From Lysobacter sp. (GTDB taxonomy: Bacteria > Pseudomonadota > Gammaproteobacteria > Xanthomonadales > Xanthomonadaceae), in assembly GCA_027306995.1 (NCBI GenBank), contig DAHUXS010000009.1:51525-115524 (forward strand): a DNA stretch of 64,000 nucleotides, in the 5' to 3' direction. This document shows, piece after piece, positions 18,197 to 25,869 of this stretch. Below the pieces are notes generated by a model. The model was not told the DNA's origin. It was given only the letters and a program-made list of their open reading frames with translations, and did not search any database. The position numbers and the translations under genes were made by a program. The first letter of the stretch is position 1; each line of letters starts with the position of its first letter.

Positions 18197-19684
18197 TTAT
18201 GGCCCGGCGTGAGACAGGGCCGCGCGGACTGCCGCCATTTCCACATCCTTGCTGGCGGCGATATCCGCGAGGCTGGAGGTGACGTGCACATCCGGCTCCA
18301 ATCCGGCATCTGGCTGGTCGGTCTCGGCGAACTGGCCGATCAACGGCAGGTCCATCTCCAATCCGGTATTCGGCAGTCTCAGGAAAAAGAAAGCGCCGCC
18401 ATTGATCCCGCGACGATTGCCGCCACTGGTCTGCCCAACCAGCGTGGCAACGCCTGCGATCTTGCTGCGCAACGCAAATTCGAACGTCGCCGAACTGTTG
18501 CTGGCACCCACCAGGACGAATACACGTCCGCGATAGCGAGGCAGCAGCGGCGCGATGGTATTGCCGTCCACGTCATCGCTTCTTTTGAGCAAGTAGAAAC
18601 GAGCATCGTACGGCTGCGCGGCATCACCCCAATCCTTGAACGACGGATCCCAAGTATCAAGGTACGGTTCAAGCGACTGCGGCGCTTTACGGTAACGCAC
18701 CAGTCGGCGATACCCTGGGAACGTCCGCGGCGCCGACAGCAAGTGCGCAAGCAGGACGTTACCCGCGTCCATCCCACCTTCGTTTTCGCGCAGGTCGATG
18801 ACGAGCGCTGGCACCTTGCGTGCGTCCAATTGCTCGAAACTGTGCTGCAGGAACGCCTGCCAGTCCCAGCTGCTGTTGTAGAGCGCCCATGACGGCATCC
18901 GCAGGACCGCCAACTCGGGATCTGCCAGATCGAGCGTCCAGGCCGGCGCCGCACCCTTCTCGTCCGGCACGGAGCGCTGCGCGAGACGCTTGGCATACGA
19001 CAAGGACGTGAGTTCGATCTCGACGGGACCCGCTGCGCCAAGAGGCTTCACGCGGTAACGCCGTCCGGCTGAAGTCGCCGGGCGGAGCAACGAGAGATAG
19101 ACGTCGAAAGTCTCGTACTTCTCCGTTCCCTGCACCTCCAGCAGCGCGCGCCGCTTCGCGTCGTTGCTGCCGTCCGCGCGCGCCATTGCCATCATCCGCG
19201 CAAGCAGCTGTCCGGCCGGCATGCCGTCGATCGCCAACACTTGTGTGCCAGGGCGCATGGCCGGGTTTCCGGAGTAATTCTGGGTGACCACCATCTTTCC
19301 GTCGAGCCAGCGGAACCGGAACGGCACGCGGTCATCGTGCTCGAACAGCGCGTGTTGAATGGCGCGCGGCTGATTGTAGAAGTTGGCGTAGGTATGGCCG
19401 CAACGGATCTGCGCGGCGAAGCGCGACAGGGCGAGATACGTTTCAACGAGACTGCGGCGGCCGTTCAAATCCGCACGCAGGGCCGCAAAGTGCGCGCGCA
19501 TCGATTCGGGCGTGTTGTAGCGATACAGGCCCGGGTGCATGGCCTCGTAAGCCTGTTGCAGCACGTCGACATCGGCCTGCAACGCCGGACGCTCGAAGGA
19601 TGTTGGAGCAGGCACGTCTCCGGCATGCACGCGATCGGCCGCCAGCAACCCGAGATAAACCAGGATGATTCCCCAGGCCCGCAT
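18197..19684 (-). CDS. Exported S41-family (tail-specific/CtpA-like) peptidase
   Basis: A 495-residue protein with a signal peptide (MRAWGIILVYLGLLAADRVHAG). The C-terminal half is an S41 serine peptidase: LVIDLRENEGGMDAGN, then VLVGASNSSATFEFA, which carries the probable nucleophile serine, then GQTSGGNRRGINGG. A PDZ domain is not obvious. It acts in the periplasm or outside the cell. ATG 19684 is chosen over the upstream GTG because GGAGAGG lies at proper spacing and the signal peptide begins there. Its position with phrB in the stress block is not explained by sequence. Confidence 0.85.
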   Translation of the reverse strand: MRAWGIILVYLGLLAADRVHAGDVPAPTSFERPALQADVDVLQQAYEAMHPGLYRYNTPESMRAHFAALRADLNGRRSLVETYLALSRFAAQIRCGHTYANFYNQPRAIQHALFEHDDRVPFRFRWLDGKMVVTQNYSGNPAMRPGTQVLAIDGMPAGQLLARMMAMARADGSNDAKRRALLEVQGTEKYETFDVYLSLLRPATSAGRRYRVKPLGAAGPVEIELTSLSYAKRLAQRSVPDEKGAAPAWTLDLADPELAVLRMPSWALYNSSWDWQAFLQHSFEQLDARKVPALVIDLRENEGGMDAGNVLLAHLLSAPRTFPGYRRLVRYRKAPQSLEPYLDTWDPSFKDWGDAAQPYDARFYLLKRSDDVDGNTIAPLLPRYRGRVFVLVGASNSSATFEFALRSKIAGVATLVGQTSGGNRRGINGGAFFFLRLPNTGLEMDLPLIGQFAETDQPDAGLEPDVHVTSSLADIAASKDVEMAAVRAALSHAGP

Positions 19685-19737
19685 ACGCCCTCTCCATTGG
19701 TGTACCACGAGTATACGTAGCAGGTACCGATTTGGAT

Positions 19738-20268
19738 TCAGCGAAGCGGCGCTGCCATCTTGAGGTGATCGACTGGATAACCGTGCTGCGCAGCCCGCGC
19801 CTTGATGCCTTCAAATAGTGCCCGATCCATATCGGGCTGGCGCGACAGCACCCACAGGTATTTTCTCGACGGGCCACCCACCACCGCCCATTGATAGTCG
19901 GTATCGAGATCGACGACCCAGTAGTCGGCCCAAACCATCGGCAGCCACGACAGCCAGGCCGGTGCAAACCGGACCTTCAATGCGCCTGACACCCCGCCCA
20001 AGGGTCTCGCCACGCCGACCGATTCATCCATTTTCCCCGACTGGTTGCGGCAGGTGTTACGCACCACAAGGGTGCTCTCTGGGCCCGGTGTGTAATTGGC
20101 GGTGATGTTATCCACGCACTGGCGCTGGAAGTACATCGGCAGGTGAGCAATTTCATGCCATGTCCCGGTGTACCGTGCCACGTCGACGGCAACCGGCTTA
20201 TTTGGCAAAGCGTCCATTACCGGACTGGCAGCGGCGGCCAACACGCCCATCAGCAATACGTTGAACAT
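19738..20268 (-). CDS. Second lipocalin-family protein
   Basis: A 176-residue lipocalin with GTWHEIAHLPMYFQRQC (GxW motif), NTCRNQSGKMDESVGVARP, and YQWAVVGGPSRKYLWVLSRQP, close to the Blc family. It has an N-terminal signal-like segment (MFNVLLMGVLAAAASP) but no clear lipobox, so it is perhaps secreted to the periplasm rather than lipidated. ATG 20268 is used; longer in-frame starts to 20418 would bury the signal. It marks the end of the GC-rich block. The 283 bases upstream contain two TGATCA palindromes (about 20430 and 20473) but no other gene. Confidence 0.85.
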   Translation of the reverse strand: MFNVLLMGVLAAAASPVMDALPNKPVAVDVARYTGTWHEIAHLPMYFQRQCVDNITANYTPGPESTLVVRNTCRNQSGKMDESVGVARPLGGVSGALKVRFAPAWLSWLPMVWADYWVVDLDTDYQWAVVGGPSRKYLWVLSRQPDMDRALFEGIKARAAQHGYPVDHLKMAAPLR

Positions 20269-20551
20269 CGCCCAGCCTAACTTGTGAGGAATCAAGCATT
20301 GCGAGTACGTTATCACGCCTTTGTGAAGGCTCAGCGGAGTGTTGGTCTGCCGAAAGACAGACTGGAGTGACCAGAGTTTTATGATTGACAACGTCCGCTT
20401 CTGGCCGATTCCGGCCATTGCCCTAAAGCTGATCAGGATGCCGGTACGCTGATCGCATTTGAGCGGCCTAGGTGATCAGTTTCATCGGTGTGTGCAGCGG
20501 GTGTAGATTTTTCAATTCGCGCAAAAGTTTCGAAGGCCTGTTTTTGAATTC

Positions 20552-21829
20552 TCATTCATTCGAGAAAATGAAGAATTTCTGAGCAGCAGACTTCAGCACG
20601 TCATCATCACGGATAGTGGAAGCCTTAAGTCGCTTAGCTCCGTCCGCAGATGTAATTACAATTTCCTTTAGGGCAACCAATTCCTCCAAGGCCAGTTTGT
20701 ATCTTTCCCCATCAGCTGGAGAGCTATTGCATGTCGAACTGAATAGTTCTCCATATGAGATTCCACTTTCCCGATCACGAATCATAGGAGCTAATTGGCC
20801 AGTCATGGTCTGATGGGTGGCTTTAGTTGCCACTTCATCGAAACAAAATCCAAGCTCATTTTGGCCAGTAAAATCAGTATCGTTTTTAACGCTATATCCA
20901 AGCGCCCGAAACATCTCGATCCCGGCCCCGCCATAATGAATAAAATTATTATTCTTTTCCCAATGCACGCGCGTCATTACGTCGCGAGCTCGCGGGTGTT
21001 GCGATAAGTGGACTAACCAATAATCGCCATGCCCTTTAGTGCGGATAAAGAACACAGTGAAATAGTCTGCACCACAACTGCTCACCAATCCTTTGTAAAG
21101 TTGACTCTGAATAAAGAGCCTGAAATCTTTTTCGTTGCGCTTTATATCATCGAATGTCCTTCCTTGGAGCAGGTCTGGAATATCAATACCATCCAGAATT
21201 TTCTTGGTTTTTGGTGTGTCGCTCGCGTAATTGATGAAAGAATCAACCGCGAATGTAAGAATGATTTCTGCCCTAGGGAGCTCGAACAAAATCCTTTTTA
21301 TCAGAGATGCCGGCACGTCCTTATAACCATACTGGTCCAGCAAAAAAATTGAACGCCCAATTCTAGGCGACTTTTTCTTTACCTCTTTGATTAAAGCATC
21401 TGAATGTTTCTGGAAAGTCCCGTTGAGAAGATGGATATCTTTTTCGATTCGATCTCCATAGCCCTCATCAGACAATGTCTGCTTCAGGAACTGTAAAGCA
21501 GCACGATCTTTCTCGACAAAAAAATAGTCGAGGTTCCAAGCTAGGTCTTTCTTTCTTCCAATTGAAAGTAAGGCTTGGGCCTCTTTAACCGCCTTCAAGA
21601 AAACAAACGGCGAGCCGAAAGTTAGCTCACGACTGTCCTCATGGATGTATCGTCCACCTCCCGCAAAGCCGTCGATTAGGCATAGATTGACGGTGTCTTG
21701 CTGCGGGAGAACTAGTGTCTGCAAGTACGCTACAAGATAGGCGTGCAGCACCTCGTGTTTCGCGATGCTATGTTGTTTAATAATTGCAGGCTTACCTTCC
21801 GCCCAGCCCTTATATTGCGACCGCGGCAT
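20552..21829 (-). CDS. tcmP: Three-Cys-motif partner protein TcmP (copy 1)
   Basis: A 425-residue protein of the TcmP family, defined by its genomic pairing with DUF5131 three-cysteine proteins; DUF5131 is the next gene upstream, five bases away. Near the N-terminus LIDGFAGGGRY resembles the SAM-binding loop of Rossmann-fold methyltransferases, and IFLLDQYGYKDVP sits where a catalytic motif would lie, so a methyltransferase-like fold is likely; activity is unproven. The DNA is AT-richer than the preceding block, suggesting a different origin. Cytosolic, no membrane segments. Molecular function unknown. Confidence 0.85.
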   Translation of the reverse strand: MPRSQYKGWAEGKPAIIKQHSIAKHEVLHAYLVAYLQTLVLPQQDTVNLCLIDGFAGGGRYIHEDSRELTFGSPFVFLKAVKEAQALLSIGRKKDLAWNLDYFFVEKDRAALQFLKQTLSDEGYGDRIEKDIHLLNGTFQKHSDALIKEVKKKSPRIGRSIFLLDQYGYKDVPASLIKRILFELPRAEIILTFAVDSFINYASDTPKTKKILDGIDIPDLLQGRTFDDIKRNEKDFRLFIQSQLYKGLVSSCGADYFTVFFIRTKGHGDYWLVHLSQHPRARDVMTRVHWEKNNNFIHYGGAGIEMFRALGYSVKNDTDFTGQNELGFCFDEVATKATHQTMTGQLAPMIRDRESGISYGELFSSTCNSSPADGERYKLALEELVALKEIVITSADGAKRLKASTIRDDDVLKSAAQKFFIFSNE

Positions 21830-21834
21830 TTAGC

Positions 21835-22584
21835 TCACGCCATCATAGAGGCTTGAGCCGGCATCTGATCCCAAGTGCGCCCATTGAGTAACCGGCCGTT
21901 CTTGGCTTTTGCTCGACGCTTCCCATCGGCTCCCCAACCCCCCCATTGTTTGAAGAAGAAGGCGACCTTTTGCTTTTCACACTGAACACGCACCGCGTCT
22001 GCCCATTCTGGCTTCATTGGCCGCGCCTTGGGGCCGGATTCTCCACCCACGATCACCCAATGAATGTTTTTCAAGTCGAGCTTGCCTACGTCTTCAAGCA
22101 AAGGCTCAACTGACAAGAAACGAATTTCGGCCTTGACTCCCCTGAGGTAGTCGATACGTGGAACACCATGCTTGCGGTTTTCCACGGAGACGCCAAGCCA
22201 TACATTTTTCGGTACAGGTCGATCTTTAAAATATCTAGCCATACGCGCAGCGCGCTTGGTCAAGATTTGATAGCTGTGCTGCGGTGTATTCGCAATGACT
22301 TCCATTATTTGGTCAATGTAGTCCGTAGGCACCTTTTCATGGAAAAGGTCCGACATCGAATTGACGAAATAAATCGTCGGCTTCTTTCGCTTAATTGGAT
22401 CATTTAGTCGCTCCGGAATAAGGCGAAGCGCGAAGCCATTCTCGTAGCCTGGAGTTCCCATGGCCTGCAGTCTGCGGGCCATAAGTTCGGCATAGCAGTG
22501 TTTGCAACCCGCTGAGATCTTCGTGCACCCCACGATTGGGTTCCACGTTTGTTCGGTCCACTCGATACGCGATGTCGTAGTCAT
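21835..22584 (-). CDS. DUF5131 / phage Gp37-Gp68 family three-Cys protein
   Basis: A 249-residue protein starting TSRIEWTEQTWNPIVGC, the hallmark of the phage Gp37/Gp68 family. Three cysteines at residues 20, 27 and 30 form a CX6CX2C motif (GCKHCYAE), likely an iron-sulfur site related to but distinct from the radical-SAM CX3CX2C. The rest (YFVNSMSDLFHEKVP, WLGVSVENRKHGVPRIDYL, VIVGGESGPKARPM, FFKQWGG) is the conserved barrel of this family. Followed at once by tcmP and divergent from the HTH gene across an 82-base promoter region. The reaction is not established. Confidence 0.9.
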   Translation of the reverse strand: MTTTSRIEWTEQTWNPIVGCTKISAGCKHCYAELMARRLQAMGTPGYENGFALRLIPERLNDPIKRKKPTIYFVNSMSDLFHEKVPTDYIDQIMEVIANTPQHSYQILTKRAARMARYFKDRPVPKNVWLGVSVENRKHGVPRIDYLRGVKAEIRFLSVEPLLEDVGKLDLKNIHWVIVGGESGPKARPMKPEWADAVRVQCEKQKVAFFFKQWGGWGADGKRRAKAKNGRLLNGRTWDQMPAQASMMA

Positions 22585-22628
22585 GACCTAGCCCCCCGGC
22601 TGCGAAGTCTATCCCTATGGATAGGCGA

Positions 22629-22660
22629 TTGACATATTATGCGCATAATACTACCATAAT
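22629..22660 (+). promoter_or_regulatory. Promoter with palindromic operator for the HTH regulator
   Basis: TTGACA (22629-22634) is followed by a 17-base spacer and TACCAT (22652-22657), an alternative -10 being CATAAT at 22655. The spacer holds a perfect 16-bp palindrome TATTATGCGCATAATA (22635-22650). A repressor bound there would block this promoter and could also affect the divergent DUF5131 gene. The expected start site is within a few bases of the ATG at 22667, so the mRNA may be leaderless. Confidence 0.65.
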
Positions 22661-22666
22661 ACGCGC

Positions 22667-23035
22667 ATGAAAAACAGCATAACCGCGCAAAAAATTTCTG
22701 CCGAATCCGCTCATCGGATTGGTGCGCTATTGGATAAATGGAGAGATCAGGAAAAGCACGAAGATCTTGCAGAAAGATGTGGCGTAACCCAAGGTCAGAT
22801 CAGCAAAATCCTGGCGGGGAAATTCACCAGGCTTGAGGGCGCAGTCATGCGCCTCTGCGAACTAGCTGCAATCGATCCCTATGCTGAAACCGCCCACGCC
22901 AAGAAAGATGCCAACCGCCAGCGACTGTACAAGGTATTGGATCAGTGCTGGGATGGCAGTAAGCAACAGGCCGACGCACTGATCAACCTACTGCAATCAG
23001 CTAGCAAACTGACCAGCCGCAGTTCGAGCACTTAG
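22667..23035 (+). CDS. Helix-turn-helix (XRE-like) transcriptional regulator
   Basis: A 122-residue protein with a helix-turn-helix at about residues 33-52 (DLAERCGVTQGQISKILAG) and a helical C-terminal part. It probably represses its own promoter through the palindrome just upstream and controls the divergent DUF5131-tcmP pair. Its stop overlaps the 3' end of the second tcmP gene by four bases, tail to tail, which ties all four genes into one compact cassette. No ribosome site is visible at its start, in keeping with a near-leaderless message. Confidence 0.8.
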   Translation: MKNSITAQKISAESAHRIGALLDKWRDQEKHEDLAERCGVTQGQISKILAGKFTRLEGAVMRLCELAAIDPYAETAHAKKDANRQRLYKVLDQCWDGSKQQADALINLLQSASKLTSRSSST

Positions 23036-23865
23036 AGCGCTAGACGTCCCTGCGGACTCACGTTGCTGACTTCTGCCCAGAAGTCCTTGCCTAAATTGTC
23101 CTTGGAGGCAAGAACTAAGCGATAAAGGGGCTGATTCCTATCACCCTTCACAAGTTCCGCCTGATAAGTCGGATCCTTATAACCAAGTCCTTTAATCAAT
23201 TCGCACCAATATTGGAAAACGGCTTGGACCTTGATGTCCCCTCGCATGTTTGGATCGATACTGTCCTTCCAACCAGGAGCAAATTCGTTCAGCCGTTCCG
23301 ATCTCATTAACTGCTTAACGTTCCTCTGCAAATCCATCATGCTGAAATGGATGAGCAGATCCATGCGCTGAAATTTACCCAATGTTTGAATTACGCTAAA
23401 AGGCAGCGTCATTAAGTTGAACGGATCCAAATAAGCAAAATGCAGGCCGTTTTTGCTCAATTTTGAGACTATGGCTTGCACGGTTTCCTCTGCCGGTCCA
23501 ACGAATGCTTCTACATTTTTTAATCCCGCTCTTTCCATGCGCGCAGTGCATGCATCGACATTTACCTCGTCAAGATCAGCAACGTATATCTTCCCAAATG
23601 GATCTCGCCTTCCTGCTTCTAGGCCTGCAATTAAAGCACCGCCATCAACAATGGTTGTTGTTTTCTTTATTCTGGCACGCCCTGGGCCGCAGTACAGGTC
23701 AATAAACGTCGAGTCTCCTTTGAACTTCCTACGTACAGCTCGACTGATATCGACGTAATGACGCAATCTCTGATGCTTTTCGATCACCCACGGGCCTACG
23801 AGCCCTCTGCGCAATCCATCTTGCGGATCAAGTTCGTATTGTTCATCTATTGGCTTTTTAGGCAT
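23032..23865 (-). CDS. TcmP-like protein (copy 2)
   Basis: A 277-residue protein with the same methyltransferase-like landmarks as copy 1: FIDLYCGPGRARI (SAM-loop-like), YVADLDEVNVDACTARM (end of strand two) and FAYLDPFNLMTLPFSVI (DPF catalytic-like motif), then LIHFSMMDLQRNVKQL. The start GLVGPWVIEKHQRLRHYV is typical of TcmP proteins. It is much shorter than copy 1 (425 aa) and lacks its C-terminal extension, so the pair is not a recent duplication. It overlaps the HTH gene tail to tail. The 180 bases downstream to 24045 are non-coding. Confidence 0.82.
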   Translation of the reverse strand: MPKKPIDEQYELDPQDGLRRGLVGPWVIEKHQRLRHYVDISRAVRRKFKGDSTFIDLYCGPGRARIKKTTTIVDGGALIAGLEAGRRDPFGKIYVADLDEVNVDACTARMERAGLKNVEAFVGPAEETVQAIVSKLSKNGLHFAYLDPFNLMTLPFSVIQTLGKFQRMDLLIHFSMMDLQRNVKQLMRSERLNEFAPGWKDSIDPNMRGDIKVQAVFQYWCELIKGLGYKDPTYQAELVKGDRNQPLYRLVLASKDNLGKDFWAEVSNVSPQGRLAL

Positions 23866-24045
23866 AAATCTCCCCTTCGTGCAGCATTACCATGCACTCC
23901 CCAGTGCATCTTTAAGATATCTCAGTCCTGCAGGTTGTGCTTCAGAGTGCTCGGCGCCAGATATGTCGTGTGACTGCCTGTGGGTTTGTACCTTGCGAAT
24001 GCTCTTCAATGCAACTCCGAGCTCCAGAAAAGTTATGGTTGGCCA

Positions 24046-24252
24046 TTAGCGCCACCTATCCTCAGCGTATTTGTTGTCTGATTTCTGTAGCGAGATACGC
24101 ACTGCAGCATTGAAGCTAAGATCGAATGCGACGGCATATATTGGAGAGATTGGATCAGCATTGATGTTGGCGACGCTAATCGATGAACTTGGGAGTGGGG
24201 GAAGATGCTCTTTAAATCTTGGCGGATTATTCTTTTTCTTCTGATATGGCAT
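24046..24252 (-). CDS. Small hypothetical protein, 68 aa
   Basis: Starts MPYQKKKNNPPRFKEHLPP at an ATG that overlaps the end of the preceding small gene by 26 bases, then a hydrophobic-to-polar region ISPIYAVAFDLSFNAAVRISLQK. The overlap suggests translational coupling. Not recognised. A longer reading of the same frame up to 24390 runs inside the upstream gene and is less likely. Confidence 0.4.
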   Translation of the reverse strand: MPYQKKKNNPPRFKEHLPPLPSSSISVANINADPISPIYAVAFDLSFNAAVRISLQKSDNKYAEDRWR

Positions 24253-24487
24253 GTCGCAACGGATCCAGGATTTCTCGCTCCGTAATCGATACATCGCGCT
24301 TGTTGCGTTCCGTCTGAGCCATATCGGCGAGCAACGAAGCAATACGTCTTTCGTCCGGATCGGCGTTCGCGCGTTCCTGCGCCAGGGCATGCGCCTGCTC
24401 GCTCTGCAGCTTGCTCATCCGGCGGCGATGATAGTTCGTCAAGTCGCCTTCAATCGCCTTGAGCAGCGCTTCGTTATATGTCGTCAC
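24227..24487 (-). CDS. Small charged hypothetical protein, 86 aa
   Basis: Starts at GTG 24487, eight bases after a good AGAGGAG ribosome site, which decides against the longer frame. The protein (TTYNEALLKAIEGDLTNYHR, then SEQAHALAQERANADPDERR) is highly charged and helical, probably coiled-coil. It forms a likely two-gene unit with the overlapping 68-aa gene. Family unknown; it sits between the TcmP cassette and the duplicated membrane-protein region. Confidence 0.5.
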   Translation of the reverse strand: MTTYNEALLKAIEGDLTNYHRRRMSKLQSEQAHALAQERANADPDERRIASLLADMAQTERNKRDVSITEREILDPLRHAISEEKE

Positions 24488-24577
24488 GGGGCACTCCTCT
24501 GGAAGGAGCCACAAATATAAGTCTCTCCAAGAGCATATGCGCCATCATGACGATGAATAGATCTCTTGAAGGTACAG

Positions 24578-24607
24578 AATTAAGCCCAGACTATGCTGGG
24601 CTTAATT
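24578..24607. terminator. Stem-loop, probable terminator of the decayed copy
   Basis: A perfect 12-bp stem (AATTAAGCCCAG / CTGGGCTTAATT) with a six-base loop directly downstream of the leftward pseudogene copy. There is only a short T-rich run after it. A similar hairpin follows the intact copy. Confidence 0.55.
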
Positions 24608-24616
24608 GTTAAACAT

Positions 24617-24775
24617 TTACATTGACCAGGGCGGACCGTATTTAATCACTAGTATCGCAAGATACGAATACACCAACACCATCAGAAGCCAGAAAAACAC
24701 TTTTCTTTTTTTCTTGTCGTCAATGTTCATAATCGCTGCAATGCACAACACCCCGAGGCAGATATACCAAATTAC
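24617..24775 (-). pseudogene. Decayed tandem copy of the small membrane protein
   Basis: The frame encodes VIWYICLGVLCIAAIMNIDD...ending KYGPPWSM, closely matching the intact neighbour (WIICLGVLCVAAIWNIED...KYGPPWAM) over about 50 residues. It has no start codon: an in-frame TAG (24776-24778) stands immediately before the conserved part, and the N-terminal dozen residues of the intact copy are gone. Together with its matching hairpin this looks like a tandem duplication that has since lost its 5' end. Confidence 0.7.
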
Positions 24776-24853
24776 CTAATGCTCACCACAGATCACATGG
24801 GTATACATAGGTGTACTGAGGTAGTCCCCCGATGGATAGACCCCTGAATATAG

Positions 24854-24884
24854 AGATGACCCCAGATCGTGCTGGGGTTCATCT
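24854..24884. terminator. Stem-loop, probable terminator of the small membrane protein gene
   Basis: AGATGACCCCAG pairs with CTGGGGTTCATCT across a six-base loop, with one bulged base, right after the stop of the 63-aa gene (leftward strand). Same position and loop size as the hairpin of the decayed copy. Confidence 0.55.
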
Positions 24885-24892
24885 TTCAAAAT

Positions 24893-25084
24893 TTACATCG
24901 CCCACGGCGGGCCATATTTAATGCACAGATATGCAAGGTATCCAAACACCAATACCAGCGAAAGCCTAGTAAACAATTTCTTTTTTTTCTTATCTTCAAT
25001 GTTCCAAATCGCTGCAACACACAACACTCCAAGGCAGATAATCCAAGCTGACCTAAACCATCCACTCCATCCAAGTATTTCCAC
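24893..25084 (-). CDS. Small membrane protein, 63 aa
   Basis: Two hydrophobic segments (AWIICLGVLCVAAIW and LSLVLVFGYLAYLCI) separated by a very basic turn (DKKKKKLFTR), ending KYGPPWAM. The GTG start at 25084 lies seven bases after GGAG. It follows the secreted 249-aa gene by 35 bases on the same strand and is probably co-expressed with it. The size, two helices and a diverged second copy recall small immunity or accessory proteins, but there is no recognised family. Confidence 0.6.
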   Translation of the reverse strand: MEILGWSGWFRSAWIICLGVLCVAAIWNIEDKKKKKLFTRLSLVLVFGYLAYLCIKYGPPWAM

Positions 25085-25119
25085 TGGGTGTCTCCGTCAA
25101 GATAATGAATTTCAAGAAA

Positions 25120-25869
25120 TTACATCCTCCTACATTCTTGGACTTTTCTCGTCATTCGTTGAGTCAACCGTCCGACATATAGTCCACCCGCCAAACAACC
25201 TGCTCCGCCAGCACCAGGTGATGAGGGTATTGATACACACGCAAGCCCCATTGCTACAGTCGCGTACGTAAGATCGTCCCGCACATCAATAGCTTCATTT
25301 TTGCATTGAAGCAACCTCTGCATCCTAGTTGGGTCTTGTATGGGCGGAGGCGGTAGGGTCGGTGGCTTGCCGAAATCGAATACGGTATCCCAACCCCAAT
25401 CATCCTGAAATGAGTCGCACGCGAAAGCTGAGAAGCATTTTGCTCGACTGTTGTTCGCTACTTCATCGGGAATGCCATTCCCGTTGAGGTCATGTACCCA
25501 TTCTGCAAGAAAACTCGTATCCCGCAGATTCGATCTGACTTCGTTTAGTGCGTCTTGCGCAGCCGTAGGGCTGCCATTCGCATATCGCTGTGCATATGCC
25601 GTCGCGGCCGTTTCTAAAGGAGCATCGACTGTGCCATTGTTTGTCGCTATATAAATTCGATTAGTCGAGTCATCTATAATAATCGAAGCCGCCGGCAAGT
25701 CCGTACTGAACTGTCGTGCATATGGATCGTTGTACGAAAAACTTGGAACAGACTGATCGACGGGTGAAAGCTGATCGGCACCTGTGGGTAGTGGTGCTTT
25801 CTGGGCATAGGCCGCAGAACTAACACCCATGAACAATAGAGTAGCTAAGGCAACTTGGTGGTATTTCAC
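25120..25869 (-). CDS. Exported protein with a calcium-loop-like motif, unknown function
   Basis: A 249-residue protein with a clear signal peptide (KYHQVALATLLFMGVSSAAYAQ, AxA-type cleavage). At residues 127-136 DLNGNGIPDE fits the D-x-N-x-N-G calcium-binding loop seen in dockerin and EF-hand-like repeats. Two cysteines follow soon after (CFSAFAC), then PPTLPPPP, and a glycine-rich hydrophobic C-terminal part with further cysteines. GTG 25869 is preceded by GAGGGGGA. I do not recognise a family. It sits in the AT-richer cargo just inside the transposition operon. Confidence 0.6.
   Translation of the reverse strand: MKYHQVALATLLFMGVSSAAYAQKAPLPTGADQLSPVDQSVPSFSYNDPYARQFSTDLPAASIIIDDSTNRIYIATNNGTVDAPLETAATAYAQRYANGSPTAAQDALNEVRSNLRDTSFLAEWVHDLNGNGIPDEVANNSRAKCFSAFACDSFQDDWGWDTVFDFGKPPTLPPPPIQDPTRMQRLLQCKNEAIDVRDDLTYATVAMGLACVSIPSSPGAGGAGCLAGGLYVGRLTQRMTRKVQECRRM

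Noticed and set aside
24253..24390. Longer form of the 68-aa small gene
   Set aside because: The extension overlaps the 86-aa gene, which has the better ribosome site and codon pattern.
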